Shown: positions 8,492 to 17,316 of the stretch, piece by piece
How the letters are laid out: every line of letters starts with the position of its first letter
Position numbering within the stretch: position 1 is the stretch's first letter
Origin: Blastococcus sp. DSM 46786
GTDB taxonomy: Bacteria; Actinomycetota; Actinomycetes; Mycobacteriales; Geodermatophilaceae
NCBI RefSeq assembly: GCF_900109665.1
Contig: NZ_FOAO01000001.1
Span: 186,001-250,000 of the forward strand
Direction: 5' to 3'
Length of the DNA: 64,000 nt
The notes under the pieces: model-generated
Database searches by the model: none
What the model was told of the DNA's origin: nothing
Seen by the model: only the letters and a program-made list of their open reading frames with translations
Program-made: the position numbers and the translations under genes

Positions 8492-9667
8492 TCAGCCCAG
8501 GTTAGTCGTCGCCCGGTAGAGGACGGCGGGACCGCGGGCGCTGACCGGCGCACCGGCGGGGAGGAACGCCGCACGCCCCTGCTCCAGGGTCAGCTCGCCG
8601 TCGACCGAGGCGAGCACGGCGGCGCCCTCCGTGCAGAGCAGCAGCTGCGGCCCGCGCGTGGTGAGCGTGCCCGCCTGCTCGTCGAGGTGCACGCGGGTGA
8701 GGTCGAAGTCCTGCACCGGCACCGGGTAGCGCAGCCCGCCGGGGCCGAGCACCGGGTGGAGCACCGGCACCTTGCCGTCGGTGAAGTCGAGGACCTCGAT
8801 CAGCGCCGCCAGGTCGACGTGCTTGGCCGTCAGCCCGCCGCGCAGCACGTTGTCCGAGCTGGCCATCACCTCGACGCCGGCGCCGGAGAGGTAGGCGTGC
8901 AGGTTCCCCGCGGGGAGGAACACCGCCTCGCCCGGCGCGAGCTTGAGGTGGTTGCACATCAGCGAGATGACCACGCCCGGGTCACCCGGGTAGGTCTCGG
9001 CGAGGGTCGCCGCCCACCGGTAGGTGTTGATGAACTCCGGGTCGTGCGCCGCCACGAACCGGGCGGCCGCGGTGGCGACGGCGTGCACCAGCTCGGTCCG
9101 CCGCTCCCCGGTCAGCGCCAGCAGCTGCGGGATCGCCGCCCGCAGGCCACCGCGCGCCAGGGCGGCGATGGTGGGCTTGAGCTCGGGCACCTGCAGCTTG
9201 GCCAGGCAGTGCAGCGACTCCTCCACCGGGCGGAAGCCGCACAGCGCCTCGAAGGTGGTGAGCGCCAGCAGCAGCTCGGGCTTGTGGAAGGGGTCCTTGA
9301 AGGTGCGGGTCGGGTCGTCGTGCGCGATGCCGGCGGCCTCCTCGGCCGCGTAGCCGACCTCCGCCTGCGCCGTCGTCGGGTGCGCCTGCAGCGACAGCGG
9401 CGTCTCGGCGGCCAGCACCTTCAGCAGGAACGGCAGCCGCGCCCCGAACCGCTCCACCACCGCCGGGCCGAGCAACCGGTCGGGGTCCTCGGCGATCGCC
9501 TTGTCCAGCGGGCGCCCGTCGGAGAGCACGCTGGGCTCGTCGGGGTGCGCGCCCACCCACAGCTCCGCGTGCGGGCGGTCCGCGGGCACGGGCTCACCCA
9601 GGAGCTCGGGGATGACGGTACGGCTGCCCCAGGGGTAGAACCGCACACCGTTGCTCAGCTGCCACAT
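8492..9667 (-). CDS. manA: Mannose-6-phosphate isomerase, type I
   Basis: Interconverts fructose-6-phosphate and mannose-6-phosphate, the entry to GDP-mannose. 391 residues, a usual length. Zinc-site and active-site motifs are present: LQAHPTTAQAE, the Glu in FHKPELLLALT, and the cupin segment FLPAGNLHAYLSGAGVEVMA. In M. tuberculosis manA (Rv3255c) sits in the same position next to the SIS gene and manB. Here a DUF808 gene intervenes. It has its own putative promoter (TAACCT nine bases before the ATG). Confidence 0.95.
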   Translation of the reverse strand: MWQLSNGVRFYPWGSRTVIPELLGEPVPADRPHAELWVGAHPDEPSVLSDGRPLDKAIAEDPDRLLGPAVVERFGARLPFLLKVLAAETPLSLQAHPTTAQAEVGYAAEEAAGIAHDDPTRTFKDPFHKPELLLALTTFEALCGFRPVEESLHCLAKLQVPELKPTIAALARGGLRAAIPQLLALTGERRTELVHAVATAAARFVAAHDPEFINTYRWAATLAETYPGDPGVVISLMCNHLKLAPGEAVFLPAGNLHAYLSGAGVEVMASSDNVLRGGLTAKHVDLAALIEVLDFTDGKVPVLHPVLGPGGLRYPVPVQDFDLTRVHLDEQAGTLTTRGPQLLLCTEGAAVLASVDGELTLEQGRAAFLPAGAPVSARGPAVLYRATTNLG

Positions 9668-9676
9668 CGTCTGGGC

Positions 9677-9682
9677 AGGTTA
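9677..9682 (-). promoter_or_regulatory. Putative -10 element of manA
   Basis: Reading the minus strand, TAACCT lies nine bases upstream of the manA ATG, so the transcript would be leaderless or nearly so. No clear -35 was identified. Confidence 0.4.
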
Positions 9683-9784
9683 CGGCTCGCCCCGGCCTCG
9701 CGGAACGCGACCTCACCCCAAGGGGCCGCAGGAACCACCCTCCGACGGCGGCGCGCACACCCGGGACGGGTCCGTGCCCCCGCA

Positions 9785-9849
9785 CGTCCCCGGCCTCGTC
9801 GCGCGGCTCGCGCCGTGCTCGCGACGCGCGAGGAGGACGAGGTCCGCTC
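9785..9849 (-). repeat. Structured intergenic repeat, divergent copy F
   Basis: Read on the minus strand, the TGA stop of the DUF808 gene is followed by GAGCGGACC, then a long imperfect hairpin ending in the GAGGCC..GGGGACG region. Placement right after a stop, the GGACC start, the TCCTCCTCG segment and the GAGGCC arm match copies A to E, but the outer stem pairs over only about five bases. It is a likely but degraded member of the family. Confidence 0.5.
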
Positions 9850-10794
<945 letters not shown>

Positions 10795-10870
10795 GGGAGT
10801 TCCTTCCGGTCGGTCAGCACCGGTGTGCTGTCGCAGATGATGGTGGACCGTCCGCGGTCCGCGCGCGCCC

Positions 10871-12016
10871 TCAGGGACGCGGTACCCGCTCCAGGTCGAG
10901 CGCCAGCGCCAGGTAGACGGCGCTGAAGTCGGCGACCGCCAGCTGCCGGGCCACGCGGGGCAACCGGCCCAGCCGACCGGGCTCGCCGTGCTCGGCCAGG
11001 CCGCTGACCGGCACGCTGTGCGCGGCGGCGGTGCTCAGCACCTGCTGCATACCTTCCGCCGCCGAACGCGGCTCCCGCTCCCCCGCGCCGTCGCGCTCGC
11101 CGGCCTCGCTGTCGCGGATCGTCAGCAGCCGCAGCCGCCGGCCGGTGTCGTCGGCGCGGTCCCGGAAGAAGTCGTCGGCGGCGTCCTGCGGCGCCAGCGG
11201 CCCCCCGAGGACGGCGCAGGCGGCCACCCGCTGGTCGGGCAGCCGGAAGTCGGTCGCGGGCAGCCCCGCGAGCGTGGCGAGCTGGTCGGCGAAGCGGGTC
11301 GCCGCGGCGCCCGCCAGCGGGCCCTCCGAGGCGATCACCGGGAGCGTATCCAGCAGCTCCAGGGCCAGGCTCTTGGCCGGGTTGACGAACGTCTCCCGCG
11401 CCGGGCCGCACTCCGCGGCCACCTCGTCCAGCGCGGCCGCGACCGCCTCGGGGTCGGCCACCGCGGGCGCCAGCAGCCCGAGGTCGGTGGCCAGGCGCAG
11501 CATCGGGGTGAGCAGCGACCACAGGGTGGTGTGCCGGACGCGGGTGCGCGGCAGGGCGACGTAGGGCGCCCGGGCGGAGGCGCACACCCCGCGCAGCGGT
11601 GCGTCGTCGGCCCCGATGCCGACCAGGGAGACGCCCCGGCGGGCGGCCTCGTAGGCCGGCCCGACCGCGTAGGCGCCGGCACCGGTGCGGGTGGCCACGA
11701 CGGCGATGTCGCTCGGGCCGGTCCACACCGGCAGCGCGGGGCCCGGGACGACGTCGACGGTGACCGGGCTGGTGGGCCCGAGGAGCGCCCGCAGGACCGA
11801 GGCGGCGACGGCCCCCTCCCGCCGGGCGACGACGACCAGCCCGCGGGGCCGGCCGGCCCCGGTGACCCGGTCGAGGCCCGCCTCCTCGGTCAGCCGGGTG
11901 GTCTCCCGCACCTGCGCGCCCGAGCCGGCGACGGCCGGCAGCAGGCCGCGCGGATCGCGGGCCCGCAGCAGCTCGAGGTCGTCGAGCACCTCCTCGGCGA
12001 GCTCCGGTGAGGTCAC
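10871..12016 (-). CDS. SIS-domain sugar-phosphate protein (TobH-like)
   Basis: 381 residues resembling the conserved actinobacterial protein next to manB (Rv3256c; TobH-like). It has two SIS-type subdomains: residues 60-170 include GPSDIAVVATRTGAGAYAVG and RRGVSLVGIGAD; residues 215-290 include LPVIASEGPLAGAAATRFADQLA. It is related to the glucose/mannose-6-phosphate isomerase group, but I do not see a clear catalytic set. It is predicted to bind a sugar phosphate in the GDP-mannose pathway. The GTG start is 10 nt after the stop of the Trm112-like gene, so it is the third gene of the manB operon. Confidence 0.7.
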   Translation of the reverse strand: MTSPELAEEVLDDLELLRARDPRGLLPAVAGSGAQVRETTRLTEEAGLDRVTGAGRPRGLVVVARREGAVAASVLRALLGPTSPVTVDVVPGPALPVWTGPSDIAVVATRTGAGAYAVGPAYEAARRGVSLVGIGADDAPLRGVCASARAPYVALPRTRVRHTTLWSLLTPMLRLATDLGLLAPAVADPEAVAAALDEVAAECGPARETFVNPAKSLALELLDTLPVIASEGPLAGAAATRFADQLATLAGLPATDFRLPDQRVAACAVLGGPLAPQDAADDFFRDRADDTGRRLRLLTIRDSEAGERDGAGEREPRSAAEGMQQVLSTAAAHSVPVSGLAEHGEPGRLGRLPRVARQLAVADFSAVYLALALDLERVPRP

Positions 12017-12026
12017 GGCGCGCCCC

Positions 12027-12236
12027 TCACCCGCGCTGCCGGGCCTCGTCGAGCAGCAGGACCGGGATGCCGTCGCGGACGGGGTAGGCCCGGTCGCAGG
12101 TGCCGCAGACGAGCTCGCCGGCCGCCTCGTCGACGGTCAGCGGTGTGTGGTGGGTGTCCGGGCAGGCGAGGATCGCCAGCAGCTCGGGGTCCAGCCCCAG
12201 CGGTCCGGCGGCGGGGCTGCTCTGGGTACCGGTCAC
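12027..12236 (-). CDS. Trm112/YcaR-like small zinc-ribbon protein
   Basis: 69-residue protein with the Trm112 pattern: LLAILACPDTHHTPL, then GELVCGTCDRAYPVRDGIPVLL. Three cysteines are visible (LACP and CGTC), so a classic four-cysteine zinc knuckle is incomplete. Its GTG start overlaps the manB stop (GTGA), giving translational coupling. Family members act as small partners of methyltransferases or other enzymes. Its conserved place between manB and the SIS gene suggests a link with that pathway (inference). Confidence 0.8.
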   Translation of the reverse strand: MTGTQSSPAAGPLGLDPELLAILACPDTHHTPLTVDEAAGELVCGTCDRAYPVRDGIPVLLLDEARQRG

Positions 12237-13612
12237 TTCTGCTCCTCCTCCGCGCGCACGGTGCCGAGCACCCGGTCGCGCAGCTCGCTCATCCGCGCCT
12301 CGTCCGGCGCCTCGACGTTGAGCCGCAGCAGCGGCTCGGTGTTGCTGGCCCGCAGGTTGAACCACGCGCCGTCGGGGAGCTCGACGGTCAGGCCGTCGAG
12401 CTCGTCGACCGTCACGCCGTCCTCCCCCTCGTAGAGCTCGCGCACGGCGGCCGTCCGCTCCGCCGCGTCCGCCACCGTCGAGTTGATCTCGCCCGAGGCC
12501 GCGTAGCGTGCGTAGGCGGCTGTCAGCCCGGACAGCGGCCGGCCCTGCTCGCCGAGCGCCGCCAGGACGTGCATGGCGGCCAGCATGCCCGTGTCGGCCC
12601 GCCAGAAGTCGCGGAAGTAGTAGTGCGCGGAGTGCTCGCCGCCGAAGACGGCGTCGGTGCGGGCCATCTCGGCCTTGATGAAGGAGTGCCCGACCCGGGT
12701 GCGCACCGGCTGCCCGCCGTGCTCGCGCACGATCTCAGGGACGGCGCGGGAGGTGATCAGGTTGTGGATGATCGTCGTGCCGCGCCCCTTCGCCAGCTCC
12801 CGGACGGCGACCAGCGCGGTGATGGCCGACGGGCTGACCGGCTCGCCGCGCTCGTCGACGACGAACACCCGGTCGGCGTCGCCGTCGAAGGCCAGGCCGA
12901 TGTCGGCCCCGTGCTCGACGACGGCGCGCTGCAGGTCGACGAGGTTCGCCGGGTCCAGCGGGTTGGCCTCGTGGTTGGGGAACGAGCCGTCCAGCTCGAA
13001 GTAGAGGGGGACGATCTCCAGCGGCAGGTCGGCGAGCACCACCGGCACGGTGTGCCCGCCCATGCCGTTGCCCGCGTCGACGACGACCTTCAGGGGCCGG
13101 ACCGCGGACAGGTCGACCAGCGAGCGCAGGTGGGTGGCGTACCCGGCGAGCACGTCCCGCGCCGACACCGTGCCGACCCGGTCGGGTGCGCGCTCGTAGT
13201 CGTCGCGCTCGGCCCACTCGCGGATGGTGACCAGCCCGGAGTCCTGCCCGATGGGCGCCGCACCGGCGCGGCACAGCTTGATGCCGTTGTACTGCGCCGG
13301 GTTGTGGCTGGCGGTGAACATCGCCCCGGGCAGGCCCAGCGAGCCGGCGGCGAAGTACAGCAGGTCGGTCGAGCCCAGACCCGCCTCGACGACGTCGACG
13401 CCGCGGGCGATGACGCCCTCGGCGAAGGCGCGGGAGAGCGGGACGGAGGACTCGCGCATGTCGTGCGCGGTGACCACGGCCGTGGCGCCGCTCTCGGCGT
13501 GCACGAACTCGGCGAAGGCCGCGCCGATCGCACGGGCGACGTCCTCGTCCCACTGGTCGGGGACGACCCCACGGACGTCGTAGGCCTTGATCAGGGCCGA
13601 GAGATCACGCAC
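12233..13612 (-). CDS. manB: Phosphomannomutase/phosphoglucomutase
   Basis: Converts mannose-6-phosphate to mannose-1-phosphate (and possibly the glucose analogues). 459 residues with all alpha-D-phosphohexomutase signatures: phosphoserine loop FTASHNPAQYNG, metal loop LAFDGDADRVF, sugar loop GGEHSAHYYFRDF and phosphate loop LRASNTEPLLRL. It is the first gene of a manB, Trm112-like, SIS-gene operon. The GTG start is preceded by TAGTGT at six bases, indicating a leaderless message. The M. tuberculosis homologue is manB, Rv3257c. Confidence 0.95.
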   Translation of the reverse strand: MRDLSALIKAYDVRGVVPDQWDEDVARAIGAAFAEFVHAESGATAVVTAHDMRESSVPLSRAFAEGVIARGVDVVEAGLGSTDLLYFAAGSLGLPGAMFTASHNPAQYNGIKLCRAGAAPIGQDSGLVTIREWAERDDYERAPDRVGTVSARDVLAGYATHLRSLVDLSAVRPLKVVVDAGNGMGGHTVPVVLADLPLEIVPLYFELDGSFPNHEANPLDPANLVDLQRAVVEHGADIGLAFDGDADRVFVVDERGEPVSPSAITALVAVRELAKGRGTTIIHNLITSRAVPEIVREHGGQPVRTRVGHSFIKAEMARTDAVFGGEHSAHYYFRDFWRADTGMLAAMHVLAALGEQGRPLSGLTAAYARYAASGEINSTVADAAERTAAVRELYEGEDGVTVDELDGLTVELPDGAWFNLRASNTEPLLRLNVEAPDEARMSELRDRVLGTVRAEEEQK

Positions 13613-13618
13613 GCCCCG

Positions 13619-13624
13619 ACACTA
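13619..13624 (-). promoter_or_regulatory. Putative leaderless promoter of the manB operon
   Basis: On the minus strand TAGTGT ends six bases before the manB GTG, the spacing expected when the start codon is at or next to the transcription start. Confidence 0.5.
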
Positions 13625-13651
13625 TCGGCGCGCCTGGCGAGGTGCTGGAAC

Positions 13652-13710
13652 GGCCACCCTTCAGGGGCCCGCGCCGAGCGTGCGAGGCGTGGGGTGAAGG
13701 GTGGTCCTTC
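13652..13710 (-). repeat. Structured intergenic repeat, copy B
   Basis: Read on the minus strand the element begins GAAGGACC, overlapping the TAG stop of the DUF3499 gene (CTAGAAGGACC). The outer arms are CACCCTTC and GAAGGGTG, fully complementary but different in sequence from copies A, C, D and E. The core CTCGCACGCTCG is retained, and the flank GTTCCAG after GGCC is shared with copy C. Confidence 0.8.
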
Positions 13711-14060
13711 TAGGGGAGGTCGGGCAGGACCCGCAGGTGGCCGCGGCGGATGCCGCTGCCGTCGTCGGCGGGGTTGCGCGGCGGCTCGGGACGGGCCGCC
13801 TCGCGCACGGCGTCGGCCAGGGCCAACAGGTCGTCCCCGGTCGGCCCGACGTCGTCGATGTCGATCTCGTGCCGGACGACCTCCCAGCCGCGCGGGACGG
13901 TCAGCCGCTCGGCGTGGAACTCGCACAGGTCGTAGCTGTGCGGCTCGGAGTACGTCGCCAACGGGCCCACGACAGCGGTCGACTCCGCGTAGACGTAGGT
14001 CAGGGTCGCCGCTGCCGGTTGCGCGCAGCCGCTGCGCGAGCAGCGCCGTGACTGCCTCAC
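13710..14060 (-). CDS. DUF3499 zinc-ribbon-like protein
   Basis: Conserved actinobacterial protein of 116 residues, homologous to Rv3258c. Near the N-terminus it has RRCSRSGCAQPAAATLTYVYAES, followed by DLCEFHAERLTVPRGW. The CxxxxC and CxxH spacing suggests a small metal-binding fold. Function is unknown. GTG codons at 14063 and 14060 are both possible starts; 14060 places GAGGAA at a better Shine-Dalgarno distance. It is transcribed divergently from the metallopeptidase gene. Confidence 0.8.
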   Translation of the reverse strand: MRQSRRCSRSGCAQPAAATLTYVYAESTAVVGPLATYSEPHSYDLCEFHAERLTVPRGWEVVRHEIDIDDVGPTGDDLLALADAVREAARPEPPRNPADDGSGIRRGHLRVLPDLP

Positions 14061-14081
14061 CACCGGTTCCTCACGCAAGGC

Positions 14082-14087
14082 ACAGTA
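14082..14087 (-). promoter_or_regulatory. Putative -10 element of the DUF3499 gene
   Basis: TACTGT on the minus strand, about 21 bases upstream of the GTG start, leaving a short leader that contains the GAGGAA ribosome-binding site. The 220-nt gap to the divergent metallopeptidase gene otherwise holds only GC-rich sequence; TACCCT ten bases before that gene's ATG may serve it. Confidence 0.4.
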
Positions 14088-14280
14088 ATCCCGCCCGGCG
14101 GTGCGCGACAGCAGGCGCACCGGGAAACCGGCTGTGGCGCCCCATCCTGCACGATGACCCCGTGGGCATCGTCACCGGTCGGACGCGGGATGGCGCCGCG
14201 CGGGGCCGGACGTGGGGGAACGTCCGGCGAACCGTGCCGGGTCCCGGCGTGTCGCTTCCCGCCGTACCCTGCGTGCAGTC

Positions 14281-14745
14281 ATGAGCCACCCCCCGCGCCG
14301 CCGCCCCCGCTCCCGCCGCGACCGCCACGGTCGCGGCCTGCGGGGACGCCTCATGCCCGCCCAGGTGCCGCTGTCGCGCAGCCGCGCCGAGCAGTTCGAC
14401 GACCTGGTGCTGGACGCGGTCGAGGACCTCGAGCGCCGCTGGGAGCGGGAGCTGGCCGGCGTGGAGTTCGCCGTCGAGGACGTGCCGTGGGTGGAGCACA
14501 CCGATCCGGACGAGGCGCTGCTGGACGCCGACGTGCTCGACGACGCGGGTGTCCCCCTGGCCCGCCTGCTGCCGGCCCGCCGCGAGCAGGGCGAGGAGGT
14601 GCCGCCGCGGATCGTGGTCTACCGGCGCCCGCTGGAGCTGCGCGCGCACGACCGCGAGGACCTCGCCGACCTGGTGCGCGACGTCGTCGTCGACCAGGTG
14701 GCCACCCTCCTGGGTCGCGACCCCGAGGAGATCGACCCCATCTGA
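14281..14745 (+). CDS. Metallopeptidase-family (zincin-like) protein with degenerate active site
   Basis: 154-residue protein homologous to actinobacterial Rv3259-type proteins assigned to the minimal metallopeptidase family. The body contains FDDLVLDAVEDLERRW, VEFAVEDVPW and PPRIVVYRRPLEL, the family's beta core. Where catalytic members have HExxH, this one has VRDVVVDQVATLLG, so both zinc histidines and the Glu are missing. It is probably not a peptidase. The first 30 residues are Arg-rich. Its place between the DUF3499 gene and whiB2 is conserved in mycobacteria. Confidence 0.78.
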   Translation: MSHPPRRRPRSRRDRHGRGLRGRLMPAQVPLSRSRAEQFDDLVLDAVEDLERRWERELAGVEFAVEDVPWVEHTDPDEALLDADVLDDAGVPLARLLPARREQGEEVPPRIVVYRRPLELRAHDREDLADLVRDVVVDQVATLLGRDPEEIDPI

Positions 14746-14912
14746 GCCGATCCGCGGCCGGTCCTCCTCGCCACGTCACCGCCGACCGCGTCGCACACCG
14801 CGCGCCCGGGTGACGCACCGCGAGGTCGAGCCCAGCTGTCCACGGGCCCGGCAGCAGCGCCCTGCCGGAAGGCCGCCTCGGCGCAGGGCGGCCGGCTGAC
14901 ATGCTGGTCGGG

Positions 14913-15779
14913 ATGGACGCCCCTGCCGCCACCGCCTGGCTCGTCGTGGGCGTGGTCCTGGGCGCGCTCGCGGTGGCGGCGCTCGTGTCGGTCCTGGCCG
15001 TCGCCCGGCACCGCGCCGGCCGGCGCCGGGGGCGGTCCCCCACGCCGGTCGACGACCTGGCCGAGTTCCTCGAGCACCCACCCGGCACCCGGCCGCAGGC
15101 GCCGCCGCCCGCCGGCTGGGCGACGCTCGCCCCGCCGGAGCCGCCGCCCGTCGGCGACCGGGAGCGGTCCGGCCCGCTGCTGGCCGCCCTCTGCGTCGCC
15201 GCGCTGGCGCTCGTGGGCGCGGCCGCCGCCGTCGCGGCCGCCACGGCCGACCGGACGCCGCCCGTCCGCGCCTCCGGGACGTCGCCGGCACCGGCCATCA
15301 CGACCGAGGCGCCCGGCGCCCCCGTCGCCGACCTCGTGGTGGGCGGCCTGGTGCTGGAACCGCGGGCGGTGGGCGTCACCGCGACCTACCCGGAGGTGCG
15401 GCTCACCACCGGTGCAGGCGCCTCGCGGCTGGAGCTGCGGCTGCCCACCTACAACTGCCTGACCGCCGAGGCCCCCGCCGACCCGGTCGCCGCCGGCTGC
15501 ACCGCCACGCCGGTCGAGCACGCCGTCGTCGAGGGCGACGACCTGCGCGTGATCCGCGACGGCGAGGGGTGGGTCGTGCGCGGTGAGGCCGCGACCGTCG
15601 TGCGCCCGGGCGGCTCCGCACCCGAGGCGACCGGGCGGGTGTACCCGCTGGAGCTCACCGTGTCGCCCGAGGGGGCTCCGGCCGCCGACGGGACCAGGGC
15701 CGCCGGCGGCGACCTGCGGCTGGGCACGGGGCGCGCCGCGGTGCTCGCCGAGCGCAGCCGGATGCGCCCCCCGGGCTGA
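14913..15779 (+). CDS. Hypothetical membrane protein with two transmembrane segments
   Basis: I do not recognise this protein. About 288 residues: a first hydrophobic helix at about 8-30 (AWLVVGVVLGALAVAALVS), a Pro-rich cytoplasmic stretch, a second helix at about 85-108 (LLAALCVAALALVGAAAAVA), then an extracytoplasmic beta-rich domain with one cysteine pair (YNCLTAEAP..AAGCTATP). ATG at 14901 is an alternative start. It meets the next gene tail to tail with only three bases between stops. Its place just before whiB2 suggests an envelope role, but nothing more can be said. Confidence 0.6.
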   Translation: MDAPAATAWLVVGVVLGALAVAALVSVLAVARHRAGRRRGRSPTPVDDLAEFLEHPPGTRPQAPPPAGWATLAPPEPPPVGDRERSGPLLAALCVAALALVGAAAAVAAATADRTPPVRASGTSPAPAITTEAPGAPVADLVVGGLVLEPRAVGVTATYPEVRLTTGAGASRLELRLPTYNCLTAEAPADPVAAGCTATPVEHAVVEGDDLRVIRDGEGWVVRGEAATVVRPGGSAPEATGRVYPLELTVSPEGAPAADGTRAAGGDLRLGTGRAAVLAERSRMRPPG

Positions 15780-15782
15780 GGC

Positions 15783-16595
15783 TCAGCGCGGCCAGCGCCG
15801 CAGCGGCACGGAGAAGGTGCTCACCGGCGCCCCCATCCCGGTCTCCAGCCCGCCGTCGCCGGCCACGCCCCACCACGGCCAGCGGTCGCCGCCGTCCAGC
15901 AGGGTGAGCAGCCCGGCGCGCAGCCGGTCGCCGTCGGCGACCACGGCGACCTCCAGGTGGCCGGTGGCCGCGTGCAGCCGGGCGGCGGCGCGCAGGAGGC
16001 CCCGCGCCCGGCGGTCGGGCGCGGCGGCGAGGAACGCGGGAAGCCAGCGCTCCAGGAGCCGCCCGTCCCGGCCCCGCTCGACGGACCCGATCCCGTCCAG
16101 GGCGTCGACCAGGATCGTGCTGCGCTCGTTGGCCAGGACGGCGGTGCGCAGGCGGGCCGCCAGCGACCGGGCGGTGGGATCACCCAGCGGGAGCCCGGTG
16201 AACCGCAGCAACCAGGGGCCGCGCAGGGAGTCGAGCAGGGAGAGCACCCCGCCGGCGAGCAGGTCCGCGGCCTCGGCGTCCCGCGCCAGCAGCCGCGCCG
16301 TGGGACGACCACCGGGCAGGGGTGACCGCGCCTGCCCGAGCAGGCCGACCGCGGTGACGGGCCCGCGCCGCCGGAGGTCGAGGAAGGCCGCGGCCCGCGG
16401 CGGGCCGTCGGCAGCCCCGTCCACGACGACGGCGACCGGGCGGGTGGGAAGCCGGCGGACGGCGCCGTCGTTCAGCACGGCGGTCAGCCACGGCGCGCGG
16501 GCGGTCAGCGGCGCGGACAACGCGGCGGCGAGCGGTTCGGCGGCCCGGACCTCGCGGACCACCCGCGCTCGACCGACGGCGACCCGGGCGACCAT
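15783..16595 (-). CDS. Hypothetical protein, Ala/Arg/Leu-rich
   Basis: I do not recognise this 270-residue protein. It has no signal peptide or membrane span. Regions that look folded include RPVAVVVDGAADGPPRAAAFL (roughly 52-72), GPWLLRFTGLPLGD, RSTILVDALDGIGSV and HLEVAVVADGDRLRAGLLTLL. Alternating beta strands and acidic turns suggest an alpha/beta fold. Codon use matches the neighbours and the alternative frames lack comparable structure, so I judge it real. It is separated from whiB2 by repeat copy C. Confidence 0.5.
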   Translation of the reverse strand: MVARVAVGRARVVREVRAAEPLAAALSAPLTARAPWLTAVLNDGAVRRLPTRPVAVVVDGAADGPPRAAAFLDLRRRGPVTAVGLLGQARSPLPGGRPTARLLARDAEAADLLAGGVLSLLDSLRGPWLLRFTGLPLGDPTARSLAARLRTAVLANERSTILVDALDGIGSVERGRDGRLLERWLPAFLAAAPDRRARGLLRAAARLHAATGHLEVAVVADGDRLRAGLLTLLDGGDRWPWWGVAGDGGLETGMGAPVSTFSVPLRRWPR

Positions 16596-16658
16596 GCCCC
16601 GAACAGAACCACAGCCGCCGGCGAGGGGCGCCGGCGGCTGTAGGTGAGGAACTGGAAC

Positions 16659-16714
16659 GGCCCCGCCCAGAGGCTCGTCGCGAGCCTGCGAGCGATGAGG
16701 AGGGCGGGGTCCTT
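16659..16714 (-). repeat. Structured intergenic repeat, copy C
   Basis: On the minus strand the whiB2 stop TAA runs straight into GGACC. The outer arms CCCGCCC and GGGCGGG pair perfectly, differing from copies A and D by a compensated T-to-C/A-to-G change. The core CTCGCAGGCTCGCGACGAGC is closest to the consensus. After GGCC it shares GTTCCAG with copy B. Confidence 0.85.
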
Positions 16715-17084
16715 AAACGGCGCGGCGGCGCAGCCGGCGCCGCTCGCGCTCGGAGAGGCCGCCCCAGATGCCGAAGCGCTCGTCGTTGGCGAGTGCGTAC
16801 TCCAGGCACTCGGCCTTGACCTCGCAGCCGGTGCAGATCTTCTTCGCCTCGCGGGTGGAGCCACCCTTCTCCGGGAAGAACGCCTCCGGGTCGGTCTCGG
16901 CGCACAGCGCGCGCTCCTGCCACGACTGGGTGTCGGGCTCCAGGCCGAACCCGAGGAAGCCGACGAACGGCTGCCCCGTGCCCTGGCCCAGGAGCTGGCC
17001 CGCGCCGTGGCCGGTCGCCGCCAGCCGGTCGGCCGACCGCTCCGTGCCGTTCACGTAATCGCTCAACCACGACACCTCTGCCAT
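16713..17084 (-). CDS. whiB2: WhiB-family iron-sulfur regulator (WhiB2/WhmD type)
   Basis: Iron-sulfur transcription factor of about 123 residues. The Wbl cysteines are visible: ALCAETDPEAFFPEKGG, then KKICTGCEVKAECLEYAL, and the turn RFGIWGGLSERERRRLRRR, whose basic tail binds DNA. The N-terminus MAEVSWLSDYVNG and the chromosomal position match WhiB2/WhmD, the Wbl protein that supports septation and division genes. The ATG at 17084 has AGGGG upstream. A sigma-A-type promoter lies about 85-115 nt upstream, giving an approximately 80-nt leader. Confidence 0.92.
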   Translation of the reverse strand: MAEVSWLSDYVNGTERSADRLAATGHGAGQLLGQGTGQPFVGFLGFGLEPDTQSWQERALCAETDPEAFFPEKGGSTREAKKICTGCEVKAECLEYALANDERFGIWGGLSERERRRLRRRAV

Positions 17085-17169
17085 GACGGTGCGTCCCCTC
17101 TCGCTCTCGTCACGGTGCGCGGCCGGCAGGACGTTCCCGGGCCGTTCAGCACTCGTCGACACCGCGGGA

Positions 17170-17199
17170 ATTACACGCGTGTCGTTGCCCGGCCGTCAA
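17170..17199 (-). promoter_or_regulatory. whiB2 promoter with overlapping palindrome
   Basis: On the minus strand TTGACG (17199-17194), an 18-base spacer and TGTAAT (17175-17170) make a good sigma-A-type promoter. A perfect 10-bp palindrome ACACGCGTGT (17173-17182) overlaps the -10. A second TGT-N5-ACA site lies just upstream of the -35 (17210-17220). This is a likely operator region in the 232-nt gap shared with divergent fbiA. No clear promoter for fbiA was found in that gap. Confidence 0.65.
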
Positions 17200-17316
17200 C
17201 TTCGCCCGGTGTAAGCGACACGCCACAGCAGCCCCACGCGCACCAGGGTGTTCGTCACATCTCGTGGCACCCGCCGACACGCCCGGCGAACAGTCGACAA
17301 GTGCTCATCGGGCACG

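Noticed and set aside
16713-17162. Upstream GTG start for whiB2 adding 26 residues
   Set aside because: The extension covers the leader and runs up to the -10 region of the promoter, and the family N-terminus begins at the ATG at 17084.
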